Positions 15,401-24,900 of a DNA stretch of 55,283 nt are shown here, piece by piece. The stretch spans positions 1 to 55,283 of the forward strand of contig JADKFV010000036.1 of the NCBI GenBank assembly GCA_016717325.1, written 5' to 3'. The notes under the pieces are model-generated. The model ran no database searches. It was not told the DNA's origin and saw only the letters and a list, made by a program, of their open reading frames with translations. The translations under genes were made by a program, and so were the position numbers. How positions within the stretch are numbered: the first letter of the stretch is position 1; each line of letters begins with the position of its first letter. Source of the DNA: Bacteroidota bacterium. Its GTDB lineage: Bacteria; Bacteroidota; Bacteroidia; AKYH767-A; OLB10.

Positions 15401-15904
15401 TCAGCATTCCTTTTTGGTCATATTCCATAACCACTTGCGCACCAGTTTGCCATCTTTATCAAATGTGTTTTCTTCCGTTTTGTAATTATTAGTATTATAA
15501 ATAGAAATTGTTTTTTCAATCAATACATTGTCTTTATCGAAAGTGGTCCGTAGTTTTATATTATTCCATTTGTCATATTCGGACACAATTTTTTTAAGAA
15601 TTTTTATACTATCAAATATAATATTTTCTATTTCATCATTGTGGTGGTTGTACTTGAATGTTTCGTGTGCTGTGATGTTGCTGTCTTTATCCAATTCAAA
15701 TGTTTCTAAAGTATTACCATGCTTGTCATAATAAGTCAAATTGTTTTTAACGTTTACTTGTCCTTTACGCTGGTCAATGGTTTGTAAATAGGTCGCTTTT
15801 ATTTTACGGTCTTTAATGTCATTAGTTGTTTGGCAAAAAGTTATTAGAGGAAGTATTAGCGCACCCAAAGTAAAAGATAAGATAAGTTTGAATTTTGTTT
15901 GCAT
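15401..15904 (-). CDS. Secreted protein with YD-like short repeats
   Basis: Begins with a signal peptide (MQTKFKLILSFTLGALILPLITFCQ); this start is preferred over one 13 codons upstream that overlaps the lipoprotein gene. The mature part has degenerate repeats of about 25-30 residues: YYDKHGNTLETFELDKDSN, SEYDKWNNIKLRTTFDKDN, NTFDKDGKLVRKW. They resemble RHS/YD-type or 'DKxG' antiparallel repeats of cell-surface proteins. The final residues are out of frame: adding one G at about 15430 gives MEYDQKGMLISRKF and a stop near 15331. The true protein is therefore about 24 residues longer and ends in one more repeat. Function unknown. Confidence 0.7.
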   Translation of the reverse strand: MQTKFKLILSFTLGALILPLITFCQTTNDIKDRKIKATYLQTIDQRKGQVNVKNNLTYYDKHGNTLETFELDKDSNITAHETFKYNHHNDEIENIIFDSIKILKKIVSEYDKWNNIKLRTTFDKDNVLIEKTISIYNTNNYKTEENTFDKDGKLVRKWLWNMTKKEC

Positions 15905-15939
15905 TGTTTTATTGATGGTATAACGTGCTAATAAAGTCC

Positions 15940-16344
15940 TCAATTAAAAATATCAAAAGTTCCGGCATCCATAGTTTCTTTGCGGCCATTGATATGAATT
16001 TCTTTTACAACGGCTACACTACCCGAAGGATCGGTGAGTGTACTATCGAGTGAGTAAACATAAACTTTGTAATTGCCAGGATAAAGGTATTTGAAATTAA
16101 ACTCTCCTTTAAAATTGGTTTTTATTCGCTGCCCATAGCTTATGTCATCGCCATAAATTGTATACACATAAATATCGGAACCCGGGTATTCGCTAATATA
16201 TTGTGTGAAGGTAGAGTTGTAATGTTTTACAAGTACCTTTCCGTATATAGAGGCATCGCCCCCTCTCCCTTCTTGTTTTTTGCACGATGTGGTTACAAGC
16301 ATTATGGTAATCAAACTTACCGATATTGATTTAAGAATTTGCAT
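15940..16344 (-). CDS. Lipoprotein with a carboxypeptidase-regulatory-like fold
   Basis: 134 residues with a lipobox ending in TTSCKKQE, so acylated and membrane-anchored. The mature part resembles a prealbumin/CarboxypepD_reg-like beta-sandwich: ASIYGKVLVKH, KTNFKGEFNFKYLYPGNYKVYVYSLD. The start lies 14 nt inside the end of the ABC exporter gene, which points to coupled expression. A role as a surface or periplasmic accessory of that exporter is an inference from position only. Confidence 0.75.
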   Translation of the reverse strand: MQILKSISVSLITIMLVTTSCKKQEGRGGDASIYGKVLVKHYNSTFTQYISEYPGSDIYVYTIYGDDISYGQRIKTNFKGEFNFKYLYPGNYKVYVYSLDSTLTDPSGSVAVVKEIHINGRKETMDAGTFDIFN

Positions 16345-18016
16345 ACGCTGATTTTTTATTTATTGTTAATTCAATTGTATAATTTGTTGAAAGCTCTACA
16401 GGGTAATTATGTGCGGCTATGATGATAGTCTTTTTCGATTTCAAGTTATTCAATAATTGGCAAACACCCTGTATAGATTTTTCATCGAGATTTATAAATG
16501 GCTCATCAAGTAAAATAATCTTTTTGTTCGTGTTTAATGCCCTTGCAATATTTAAAATGGTTCGTTGGCCTTTCGAAATATTTGCTGCGTGCATGGCCAG
16601 TTTAAAGTGTGGATTTTTTAGTTCATCATTTAATCCGAATTCGAGAAGCGATAAAGTATTTTTTGTTTTTTCTTCCTGAGCCTCGCGGGCGCTGTAACTT
16701 ATCGCTTTGAAAATTGTATCCCCAATCAATGGAGCATCTTCCGAAACCAGTGAAATAGATTTTCGTATTTCGTAAGGCGTCAACATTTTGTATAAATAAT
16801 CGCCAAGGTGAATTGTGCCTGATGTTGGCTCGTATAAATTTAGTATCAGCTTTAGTAATGTGCTTTTTCCAGAACTATTATCCCCTTTAATGACATATAT
16901 ATTCCCCGGCTCAAAACTGTATGAAAAATTATTGATAATTGGTTTATCCATTTCGTAACCGAACGAAACATTTCGCATGGTAATTACCGGACGAGGTCTT
17001 ATATTTATTTCTGATGCAGGTTTTTCTTCTGTTTGTGTATTAAGTATTGCAATCAGTTTCTTAAAAGATATGGAAGCACTTTGCCATACATTATTTACTT
17101 TCAGCATTCTTTTAAACGGACTTTGCATATAAAGAACAAGTAGAATAAATGACACTACATCGGTGTTGTTTTGCATGAGGCTTTTGTCCTTGTAAATGGC
17201 ATACATAATACTGGCAATGATGCCAAAAAAAAGCACAGGCAATAGAGATTGGTTCAAGGCACTTGTTGCCTGATACCGCTTGCCTGTTTCAAACAGCGCA
17301 TTTGATTTTTTATTAAATTCATTCACTTCGGGCGTTTGCCTGTTGAGGGCTTTTATAGTAAAGAACGAGTGTAGTCGTATAGAAACAAAATTGAGTAATC
17401 CCGATTTTTGATTTTGTCTTTGAACAGAAATGTTTTTTATCAATAACCCAAAGCCAAAATAAATTAATGCTCCGATAATAATTTCGATTACTATAATTAT
17501 AGTGAGTGTTACATTCATAAATGCCAATACGCAAAAAGCTACAACCATAAAAAATACATCGCTGGTAAAACCTATTACCCCTGTGCTAATATATTTTGTT
17601 ATTGAAGACATATCGCCACTGTAACGCATTAAATAGTTGCCGGCAGGTTTCTGTTGAAAGTCGGTTAAAGATTGCGACAACTGCCTTTCGAACAACTTTT
17701 CGCGCAAGTGCTTTGTAAAAGTTTCGTTTATAATGCCTGTATAATATTTTTGAACAAACAATAACACGGCCCTTACAACAATTAGTGCAATAAAAAAATT
17801 AATGAAAATTGCAACATCACCTATTTTAATTCCCAATGCATCGAAGAGTTTTCCTTTGGCCGAATGTGAATGCAATACCAATTCATAAAAGCGACCAATA
17901 CTCAGCGGAATAAAAACATTAAGGAGTGAGCCCATTAAACTACTCGCAAAAGTAACGCCTATAATCGTTTTATTTTGACGTGCGAATTTTTGTGTTATGT
18001 TTAACTGCGTAAACAT
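16331..18016 (-). CDS. ABC transporter, fused permease and ATPase (exporter half-molecule)
   Basis: 561 residues. Residues 1-310 hold about six membrane helices (ABC_membrane), and 345-561 hold the ATPase. Walker A is GDNSSGKST (378-386), the signature is the unusual ISKGQR (480-485) instead of LSGGQ, Walker B is ILLDEP (501-506), and the switch His is in IIAAH (536). The layout is that of MsbA/bacteriocin-type exporters without a peptidase domain. The start codon overlaps the NTPase stop (TAATG), so the two are coupled. The degenerate signature may mean slow or partner-dependent hydrolysis. Confidence 0.88.
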   Translation of the reverse strand: MFTQLNITQKFARQNKTIIGVTFASSLMGSLLNVFIPLSIGRFYELVLHSHSAKGKLFDALGIKIGDVAIFINFFIALIVVRAVLLFVQKYYTGIINETFTKHLREKLFERQLSQSLTDFQQKPAGNYLMRYSGDMSSITKYISTGVIGFTSDVFFMVVAFCVLAFMNVTLTIIIVIEIIIGALIYFGFGLLIKNISVQRQNQKSGLLNFVSIRLHSFFTIKALNRQTPEVNEFNKKSNALFETGKRYQATSALNQSLLPVLFFGIIASIMYAIYKDKSLMQNNTDVVSFILLVLYMQSPFKRMLKVNNVWQSASISFKKLIAILNTQTEEKPASEINIRPRPVITMRNVSFGYEMDKPIINNFSYSFEPGNIYVIKGDNSSGKSTLLKLILNLYEPTSGTIHLGDYLYKMLTPYEIRKSISLVSEDAPLIGDTIFKAISYSAREAQEEKTKNTLSLLEFGLNDELKNPHFKLAMHAANISKGQRTILNIARALNTNKKIILLDEPFINLDEKSIQGVCQLLNNLKSKKTIIIAAHNYPVELSTNYTIELTINKKSAYANS

Positions 18017-19050
18017 TATGCTACTTGCAGCGATTGGGAAATAAACAAGTTATTGTATTCACCTGTCATTAATTGGTCAATATTGAGAACATGCATAGCA
18101 CTGTGCGCAATAACTTCTTCAATTAATAATGGGCTCATTGTAAATCGGCCGCTTATTGCTGCTGGAGTTACTCCTAATTCTTTAAGATATTGTATACCGT
18201 AAAAAGCACCCAGGCTATCGCCACATGAAAATATTACTGAGTGAATTGTATTCATAAACTCTGTGCTTTTCAATAAAGAATTTGTTTCGCGTTGCATCAG
18301 CCCGTCAGCAATTTCCATTACTATATAATCTGGTTTTTCGGCTTCGAGTGAATTGAGCAACGATTGATAAAGGTCGAGCAATTCGGGTTTGTCACACATG
18401 AAAGTGGAAGGGAAGCCCATGTCGGAAAAATCTATGGCTACATCGGCACCGCAATCAAAAACGAAATCTTTGTCCTTAGTATACGATGTGCCGGTAAATT
18501 TAATAAAGGCTACTTTTTTACCGGTTTGCTTTAAGCCTCTGGCAAGAAATGCGGCAGTAGTGGTTTTCCCGCTATCCATAGTTGATCCTATCGACAAAAT
18601 AATTTTTGCATTGTTGGGTACATGCCCTGTAAAACTGCTTTTTGGTTTGTTGTAAAATTTCGAGTTGATTATTTTATTATTCTCATCGCAGCAATAGCCA
18701 ACAAGTTTTACCACCGTAGGTTCTATATCTTTAAGCGCCCAGTTTTTCGATTTTACAATGCCAATAGCGCCACCAGCACCTAAAATGTGCAACATTATTG
18801 TTGGCTCAGTTGGAATATATCCTTCGAACTGTGATGTGGCATATCTATCGGCAAAACATGCCATTATTTTATCGCCAGGAAAAATACCCACATTGCGTTT
18901 ACTATCCGATTGAATGGTTTCGTGTTTGCCTGTTTCAATTATTTCAAAAATTGCAACATCACCTGATATGGGTGTGTATGTTAAGTTTTTTGATTCATCC
19001 AACTTGTATGTTTGAATGTCTTTTGCGGCAATTGATTTTTTAAGTTTCAT
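18016..19050 (-). CDS. P-loop NTPase with N-terminal domain, possibly DUF1611/MobB-like
   Basis: 344 residues. The first about 140 form an unrecognised domain with LHILGAGGAIGIVKSKN. The second part is a P-loop NTPase: Walker A is GSTMDSGKTTTAAFLA (155-170), followed by KVAFIKFTGTSY, an acidic DYIVMEIADG (Walker B position) and GRFTMSPLLIEE. The fold looks like MobB/dethiobiotin-synthase/DUF1611 proteins, but I do not recognise the exact family. It may couple ATP use to making or modifying the substrate of the ABC exporter with which it is co-translated. It is preceded at 20 nt by the SBBP gene. Confidence 0.6.
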   Translation of the reverse strand: MKLKKSIAAKDIQTYKLDESKNLTYTPISGDVAIFEIIETGKHETIQSDSKRNVGIFPGDKIMACFADRYATSQFEGYIPTEPTIMLHILGAGGAIGIVKSKNWALKDIEPTVVKLVGYCCDENNKIINSKFYNKPKSSFTGHVPNNAKIILSIGSTMDSGKTTTAAFLARGLKQTGKKVAFIKFTGTSYTKDKDFVFDCGADVAIDFSDMGFPSTFMCDKPELLDLYQSLLNSLEAEKPDYIVMEIADGLMQRETNSLLKSTEFMNTIHSVIFSCGDSLGAFYGIQYLKELGVTPAAISGRFTMSPLLIEEVIAHSAMHVLNIDQLMTGEYNNLFISQSLQVA

Positions 19051-19070
19051 AATTTTAAATTTTAATATTA

Positions 19071-20903
19071 TTATTGATGAATTAATTTTCCTGTTGATAT
19101 TGCGTTGTTCTCATTCGATATTTTATACGTATAAAACCCTGCATCAATGTGTGACATGTTTATTGCCGCATTATTATTTATTTTTTCGGTTGTAATTAAT
19201 CGCCCGGTGTTATCAAAAATTTCTAATGTATAATTGATAAAATTATTTTCCGAAACGAATTTTACTTTGTCTTTGCAAGGGTTGGGATACGATAGGATGT
19301 TTTGGTGCAAGCTGCTAAGGTTTTCAACTGCCAGATAGCCACTATACTTAATCACAGTGATATCGCGTTGTTGGTTTATACTGGTAAAACTTCCTGCCAT
19401 GTAAATATCATTTCCATTTATCATCACAAGGTTTGGAACATCAATGCTGTCGGCATTGCCATTTGCGGTAGCACTCCAGTTTATATTTCCGTTGCTGTCA
19501 TATCTTAAAATCACCATATCATAATCAGGGTCGGATGTTGAATTTTTGTTTGAATGTGCCGCTACATAAATGTTGCCGTAACTATCGGTTGTTAACGCAT
19601 CTGCTATGTCATTCAGGTTATTTCCAAAATCGAAAGATTGCATCCATTTCACATTTCCTGATGCATCATATTGTATTGTTACTACATTATAGTTTGTATC
19701 AACCGATGCATCAATATCAGAGTAGCCGGCAACATTTACATTGCCCGAGTTGTCCAAAGCCAATCCTCTTGCAAAGTCATTTTGCCCATTGCCATCGTAT
19801 GTTTTTATCCATTGCTGCGCACCTGTTGCATCGTACTTCAAGGTAACAAAATCGAATATGGTATCAATAGTACTTGCAGTTTGACCGGTGATATAAATAT
19901 TTTCGTTTGCATCTATCACCATTTCACTTGGTATATCGTCACCGTTATTATTGCTGAATGTGTGCACCCATTGTTGATTTCCGTTGTTATCATATTTCAA
20001 CACTAAAATATCTTCGTTGGTGCCATTAAACGTACGACCTGCTACATATATGTTACCCGATGATGCAACACGTATGATATTCCCACGTTCATTATTATTT
20101 CCTGCCGAGGTATAGGAGGTAACCCATTGCTGAATACCGTTAGCATTAAGTTTTATTGTGAGGCAATTGTCATCAGAATTAATTGATGGGTCGGCATCGG
20201 TTCGGCCGGTTAAATATATATTTCCAATTCCATCTTGTTGCATGGCATAACTCTTGTCGGTTTCATGTGCTGGCGAATCATATAAATATGTCCATAGTGT
20301 ATCACCATTAGGGTTGTATTTTATTACTTGCCAATCGCTGCTTGTTCCGGTGTTTTTTGTAAAACCGCCAACAATGATATTTCCTGCATTGTCTAACATT
20401 ACTGAGTAGGCTTCGTCATCGCTGCCGGGCGATGACCCATCTGTTTGTCGTATCCATACAGTATCACCAGCTGCATCTATTTTGACCACACAAAAATTTC
20501 TATCAGCAAGTTTCGATATAGTGTAACCTACCATGTATACGTTGTTGTTTTGGTCTACAGCTATGTCACGAACATTATCCGAGTTGTCACCGCTACCATT
20601 AAGTATATATTCTGAAAGGAATGTCCCGGCTCCTTCATACCTCAATACCAAACCATTGCGCTGCTCATTCGATTCTTCGGTATAACCAACAACAAAACAT
20701 TTGCCATTCGAATTTTCTATTACGGCATTTCCGTTATCGTCCTTACCACCAACGCCCGTATAAGTGTTCAACCACTGCTGTGCACCACTTGTAGCATACT
20801 TTATTGTCACAATGTTATTGGAAGTATATGGAGATGGATCACTGTCGCTCTGCCCGGTGACATAAACTTCGCCAGTTGGATTAACATAAATTGCATTTGG
20901 CAA
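19071..20903 (-). CDS. SBBP-repeat secreted protein, C-terminal part with T9SS sorting domain
   Basis: 610 residues made of about ten repeats of roughly 50-60 residues, each with the pattern GNIYVTGxTD...D..TIKYDANGxQQW (SBBP/beta-propeller repeats). The C-terminal about 80 residues form a type A T9SS sorting domain: NILSYPNPCKDKVKF, YTLEIFDNTGRLI, and INMSHIDAGFYTYKI. The protein should be exported by T9SS and attached to or released from the cell surface. This is the 3' part of one gene that also includes 20926-21414 and 21374-21970 (about 965 residues in all). The break behind it is an extra base in the T4 run at 20968-20971. Confidence 0.85.
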   Translation of the reverse strand: MPNAIYVNPTGEVYVTGQSDSDPSPYTSNNIVTIKYATSGAQQWLNTYTGVGGKDDNGNAVIENSNGKCFVVGYTEESNEQRNGLVLRYEGAGTFLSEYILNGSGDNSDNVRDIAVDQNNNVYMVGYTISKLADRNFCVVKIDAAGDTVWIRQTDGSSPGSDDEAYSVMLDNAGNIIVGGFTKNTGTSSDWQVIKYNPNGDTLWTYLYDSPAHETDKSYAMQQDGIGNIYLTGRTDADPSINSDDNCLTIKLNANGIQQWVTSYTSAGNNNERGNIIRVASSGNIYVAGRTFNGTNEDILVLKYDNNGNQQWVHTFSNNNGDDIPSEMVIDANENIYITGQTASTIDTIFDFVTLKYDATGAQQWIKTYDGNGQNDFARGLALDNSGNVNVAGYSDIDASVDTNYNVVTIQYDASGNVKWMQSFDFGNNLNDIADALTTDSYGNIYVAAHSNKNSTSDPDYDMVILRYDSNGNINWSATANGNADSIDVPNLVMINGNDIYMAGSFTSINQQRDITVIKYSGYLAVENLSSLHQNILSYPNPCKDKVKFVSENNFINYTLEIFDNTGRLITTEKINNNAAINMSHIDAGFYTYKISNENNAISTGKLIHQ

Positions 20904-20925
20904 TTCATCGTTCGATGCTACACCA

Positions 20926-21414
20926 TCAAAAGTTTTGTTCCAGGAGATATTGCCATTTGAGTTGTACTTTTATAGTTCTGTAATCCCAATTACGAAATGC
21001 ATTAGCATTCTGATCGCTTTGTCCTGTAACATAAATATTTCCCGTAGCATCTGTTGCAATGGCAGTACTTCTGTCATCATCTACAAAATCGAAAGCTTTT
21101 GCCCAAATTTGATTTCCACTTAAATCGTACTTTATAGTATAATAATCATCGTTGTTGCCGTTACTACTGCGACCTGTTACCGCAATAAAAGTGTTGTTAT
21201 CGGAAGTCATTGCTGTGGCACGGTCTGTGGCATTTCTGTCGCCATACTTTAACCATTGCTGTATACCATTGGCATCGTATTTTATTGTTACAAAATCATC
21301 GTTGTTGCCATTATCGCTACGACCTGTTACATAGCAATTCGAATTTATGTCTACTATAATTTTTACTGCCCTGTCAGTACCATTTCCTAAGCCATTGTAT
21401 TGTTGTTGCCTCAA
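20926..21414 (-). CDS. SBBP-repeat secreted protein, middle part
   Basis: Three further SBBP repeats (YVTGRSDNGNNDDFVTIKYD, VTGRSSNGNNDDYYTIKYD, YVTGQSDQNANAF) of the interrupted gene. The final about 14 residues (VQLKWQYLLEQNF) are out of frame; the corrected frame reads YNSNGNISWNKTFDG and runs directly into the next piece. It has no start signal of its own. Confidence 0.8.
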   Translation of the reverse strand: MRQQQYNGLGNGTDRAVKIIVDINSNCYVTGRSDNGNNDDFVTIKYDANGIQQWLKYGDRNATDRATAMTSDNNTFIAVTGRSSNGNNDDYYTIKYDLSGNQIWAKAFDFVDDDRSTAIATDATGNIYVTGQSDQNANAFRNWDYRTIKVQLKWQYLLEQNF

Positions 21415-21970
21415 GCATACCGTTACTGTTATATTTTAGCGTGATGTAGTCATCATTGTTAATGGTTGTTGAATCTCTGTCGCCTTGCCCGGTCACGAAA
21501 ACATTACCGGCATTATCTACCGTTAAGGAATTTGCCTGATCGTATTGATGGAATGGCGAATCGTACCTCATTTGCCACACGATATTTCCCATAGCATCAA
21601 TTTTCAGGGTAAGAAAATCATTCCCGGTGTTTTCACTTTTTCCAAACCCTGTAACATAGACAAATCCGTTTCCATCAGTTGTTATCGCAGTAACCTCATC
21701 GGGGCCATTGCCGGGGGCATTAAATTCAGTGCGCCAAATAATGTTTCCGGCATCATCCATTTTTACAATTAAGTAATCGCGATTTTGATTGATGTTCACC
21801 GTTGCTCCACCTATATATATGTTGCCGTTATTATCATTTGTAACACAAGTAAAGCGGTCGGTATAATCCCCTTGCCCATTATAAGTTGCTACCCACTGTT
21901 GAGTTATTTGTGCATTAGCATTGCCGCACAAAATGAGAATGAAGATGGTTCCTAATATTGAATGTTTCAT
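21374..21970 (-). CDS. SBBP-repeat secreted protein, N-terminal part with signal peptide
   Basis: Signal peptide MKHSILGTIFILILCGNANAQ, then ITQQWVATYNGQGDYTDRF and three SBBP repeats. The frame is lost at about 21410 by one extra base (SNGMLEATT... instead of ...LRQQQYNGLGNGTDR). The start lies 21 nt behind the stop of the larger SBBP gene, which suggests that the two paralogues are co-transcribed. Confidence 0.82.
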   Translation of the reverse strand: MKHSILGTIFILILCGNANAQITQQWVATYNGQGDYTDRFTCVTNDNNGNIYIGGATVNINQNRDYLIVKMDDAGNIIWRTEFNAPGNGPDEVTAITTDGNGFVYVTGFGKSENTGNDFLTLKIDAMGNIVWQMRYDSPFHQYDQANSLTVDNAGNVFVTGQGDRDSTTINNDDYITLKYNSNGMLEATTIQWLRKWY

Positions 21971-21991
21971 TTTATTGAGTCGTGTTCTAAA

Positions 21992-24900
21992 TTATTTTTT
22001 TACAATTTTTAATGTTTGCAATGAAATCCCTTGCTGCACTTTTAGGAAATAAATTCCCGGAAGCAAATCGCTTCCAATTTCAAATTCAGTTTGCGACAAA
22101 ATATTTTCCTCCGATTGAACCATCCTTCCTGTTAAATCATACAACCACAAAGAATATGTGTCTTCAGTTGGAGAAACTAATTGTATAGTCATTGTTTCAA
22201 AAAATGGATTTGGCTGCGCTGTTATTGATATGCTGTTGTTATAAGTATTCATCATTCTGCAGTTTACTGTTACTACTATTGCATTTGATATTGCTGTGCA
22301 GCCCGATGTTGACGTTACAAAACATTTGTAACTACCGGCTACCTTTGCAGTGTACGTAGATTGTGTAGCACCTCCAATATTTACTGCACCTTTCTTCCAT
22401 TGAAAAGTATATCCTACTCCCGCTTGTGCTGTTAATTTTACACTATCGCCAGCGCAAAAAGTTGTTGGGCCACCTGCAGTAATCTTTGCAATGGGATCAA
22501 TCACCAATTTTGTAACAGGCGATGTTTTGGAGCACCCCGAAGCATTAGTAACTACTACCTTATACGTTGCAGCTAATTTTACATAAGTTGTTGATGCGGT
22601 AGCACCTGCAATATTTGCCGAACCTTTTTTCCATTGGTATGTATTACCAACACCTGCTGATGCGGTAAGTAACAAACTATCGCCACTACATATTGTTTGA
22701 ATGCCAGTTGGAGTTACGGTAGCAACAGGGGTATTGTTTACTGTAACCACTACCACATCCGAAGCAGAGCAACCGGTATTATTTGTAACTGTAAGAGTAT
22801 ACGTAGTTGAAACAATGGGGTTAGCAATTGGAGTTGCTACAGAAGTACTGCTCAATCCTGTTGCGGGCGACCAGCTATATGTACCGGAGCCCATACCGTT
22901 GAGTGTTGTCGAACTTCCTTTACAAATAGTTTTATCACTACCTGCCGATATTGATGGCGGTGCACAATATTTAATTAACGAACCATCGGCCTGACTTGCA
23001 CTAGTATATGTGGCATAACCGGATACATATATTGATCCTGATTTATCCACTGCAACGTTGCGTGCCACATCTTCGCCATTGATGCCGGCATCGAAGCGTG
23101 TTACCCATTTTCTATTTCCGTTTGCGTCATACATAATGGTTGCAAAATCGCTTCCGCTTACTGCATCAACACTTTCACCGGTTACAAAAATATTGCCGCT
23201 GGTAGAAAGCGCTATGGCATTAGCTCTGTCGAGTAAACCATTATTGTATCTATCGCTCCATATTGTTGCTCCAGTTGTTTTATTTAGTTTTAATGTAACA
23301 TAATCGGCACTATCGATTCCGGTAGTTGGAGCGCTGCGGCCTGTAACGTATGCACCGCTGGTATTTACAGCAATACCATATGCACGGTCAGTATAGTTTC
23401 CTGTTCCATTGTATATAGATGCCCATTGTTGTGCACCTGTGGCACTGTATTTTAAAGTGATATAATCATCGCCACCTGTGCTCGAAAAAGTTTGTCCCGT
23501 AACATAAATAGAAGTGCCATCCACTACCATATCGCGCGGTTGATCATCAGCGTTTCCGGTGCCGGCATATATTGAATGCCATCCTTCTACCAATGAAGAG
23601 GAATATTTTATTGTTACTATATCTTCATTGCTTCCATTATTACCGCGGCCTGTTACATAAAGACTTGTTCCCGATAAAAGAATTTTTACTCCACGTTCAG
23701 GCACATTCAACGAGCCGTATCTTACTGTGCTTACTATAGTTCCAAGGGCATTTATTTTTATGGTGGCAATATCATAATCTGTTACAAACGAAGATTGATT
23801 TGCATCGCTATAGCCTGTAACAAATACTACTCCGGGGTTAGTAACACATATCGATACTGCTACATCGGCTTCGGTGTTGTAATCGTAACGAACGCTCCAA
23901 ATAGAGTCGCCAGCGTTGTTATATTTTAACACTACATAATCATCGCTGGTATTATTACCAATGCTGTTTCCACATACATACACATTGCCAACAGAATCGA
24001 GTGCGATGCTTTTTCCTTCATCGTCACTTTGCGAAAAATCATAATATTTTTTCCAAAGCTGATTTCCTGCTGCATCGAATTTTGCAGTAAAAACATCGCG
24101 CTTATGATCGGGCATGTAACTATAACCGGTAACGTATACGTTGTTTAATGTATCGGTAATAGAAGCTTGTATTTTATCGGTAAAATCACCAACACCATTG
24201 AAATTGTAAGTAAAAAGTGCATTACCTAAAGCATCATATTTAATTACTGTAGCATCTTTTTGAGTAACACTATTTTGCTTGCTCCCACAAACGTATATGT
24301 TACCACTTACCAAAATTATTCCTTCGCCAATATCATCACTGTTTGTTGCAGAACCTGCTGCATATGCTGACCATTGAAGCACTCCGGATGAATCATATTT
24401 TGCGGTTAGAAAATCGTTAAATGTATTTACCGCTAGCGCATTTTGATCGCTCTTGCCGGTAATAAAAATTGAACCTGCTGCATCTGTAACTATTGCATGT
24501 GGGTCTTCCTCGTTGTTCACTGCATTGCCTAAAAACCTTGCCCATTTAAAGATTCCTGCCGAAGAATATTTTACAACGCAATAGTCATAATTAGTATTTC
24601 CACCGCCAATCTGATCGCTTTGTCCTACGACAAAAATATTTCCTAAAGCATCAAGCGTAATAAGAGATGCTCTGTCATTGTCTACATTATTGTAGAAAAC
24701 AACAAATAGTGGTGTGCCAAGCGAATCGTATTTTATGGTAACAAAATCGTCATCGTTATTACTTGCCGAACGACCACTGATATATATGTTTCCAATTACA
24801 TCTGTAACAATAGCTTCACCTCGATCGGTGCCTGTAAACCCGCGGTCAAATATTTTCGTAAATACTGCAATGCCGCTTGCATTATATTTTATTGTTACTG

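Noticed and set aside
22701..22994. Rightward gene of 97 codons opposite the large SBBP gene
   Set aside because: Antisense to a well-conserved gene with biased composition; no start context or family.
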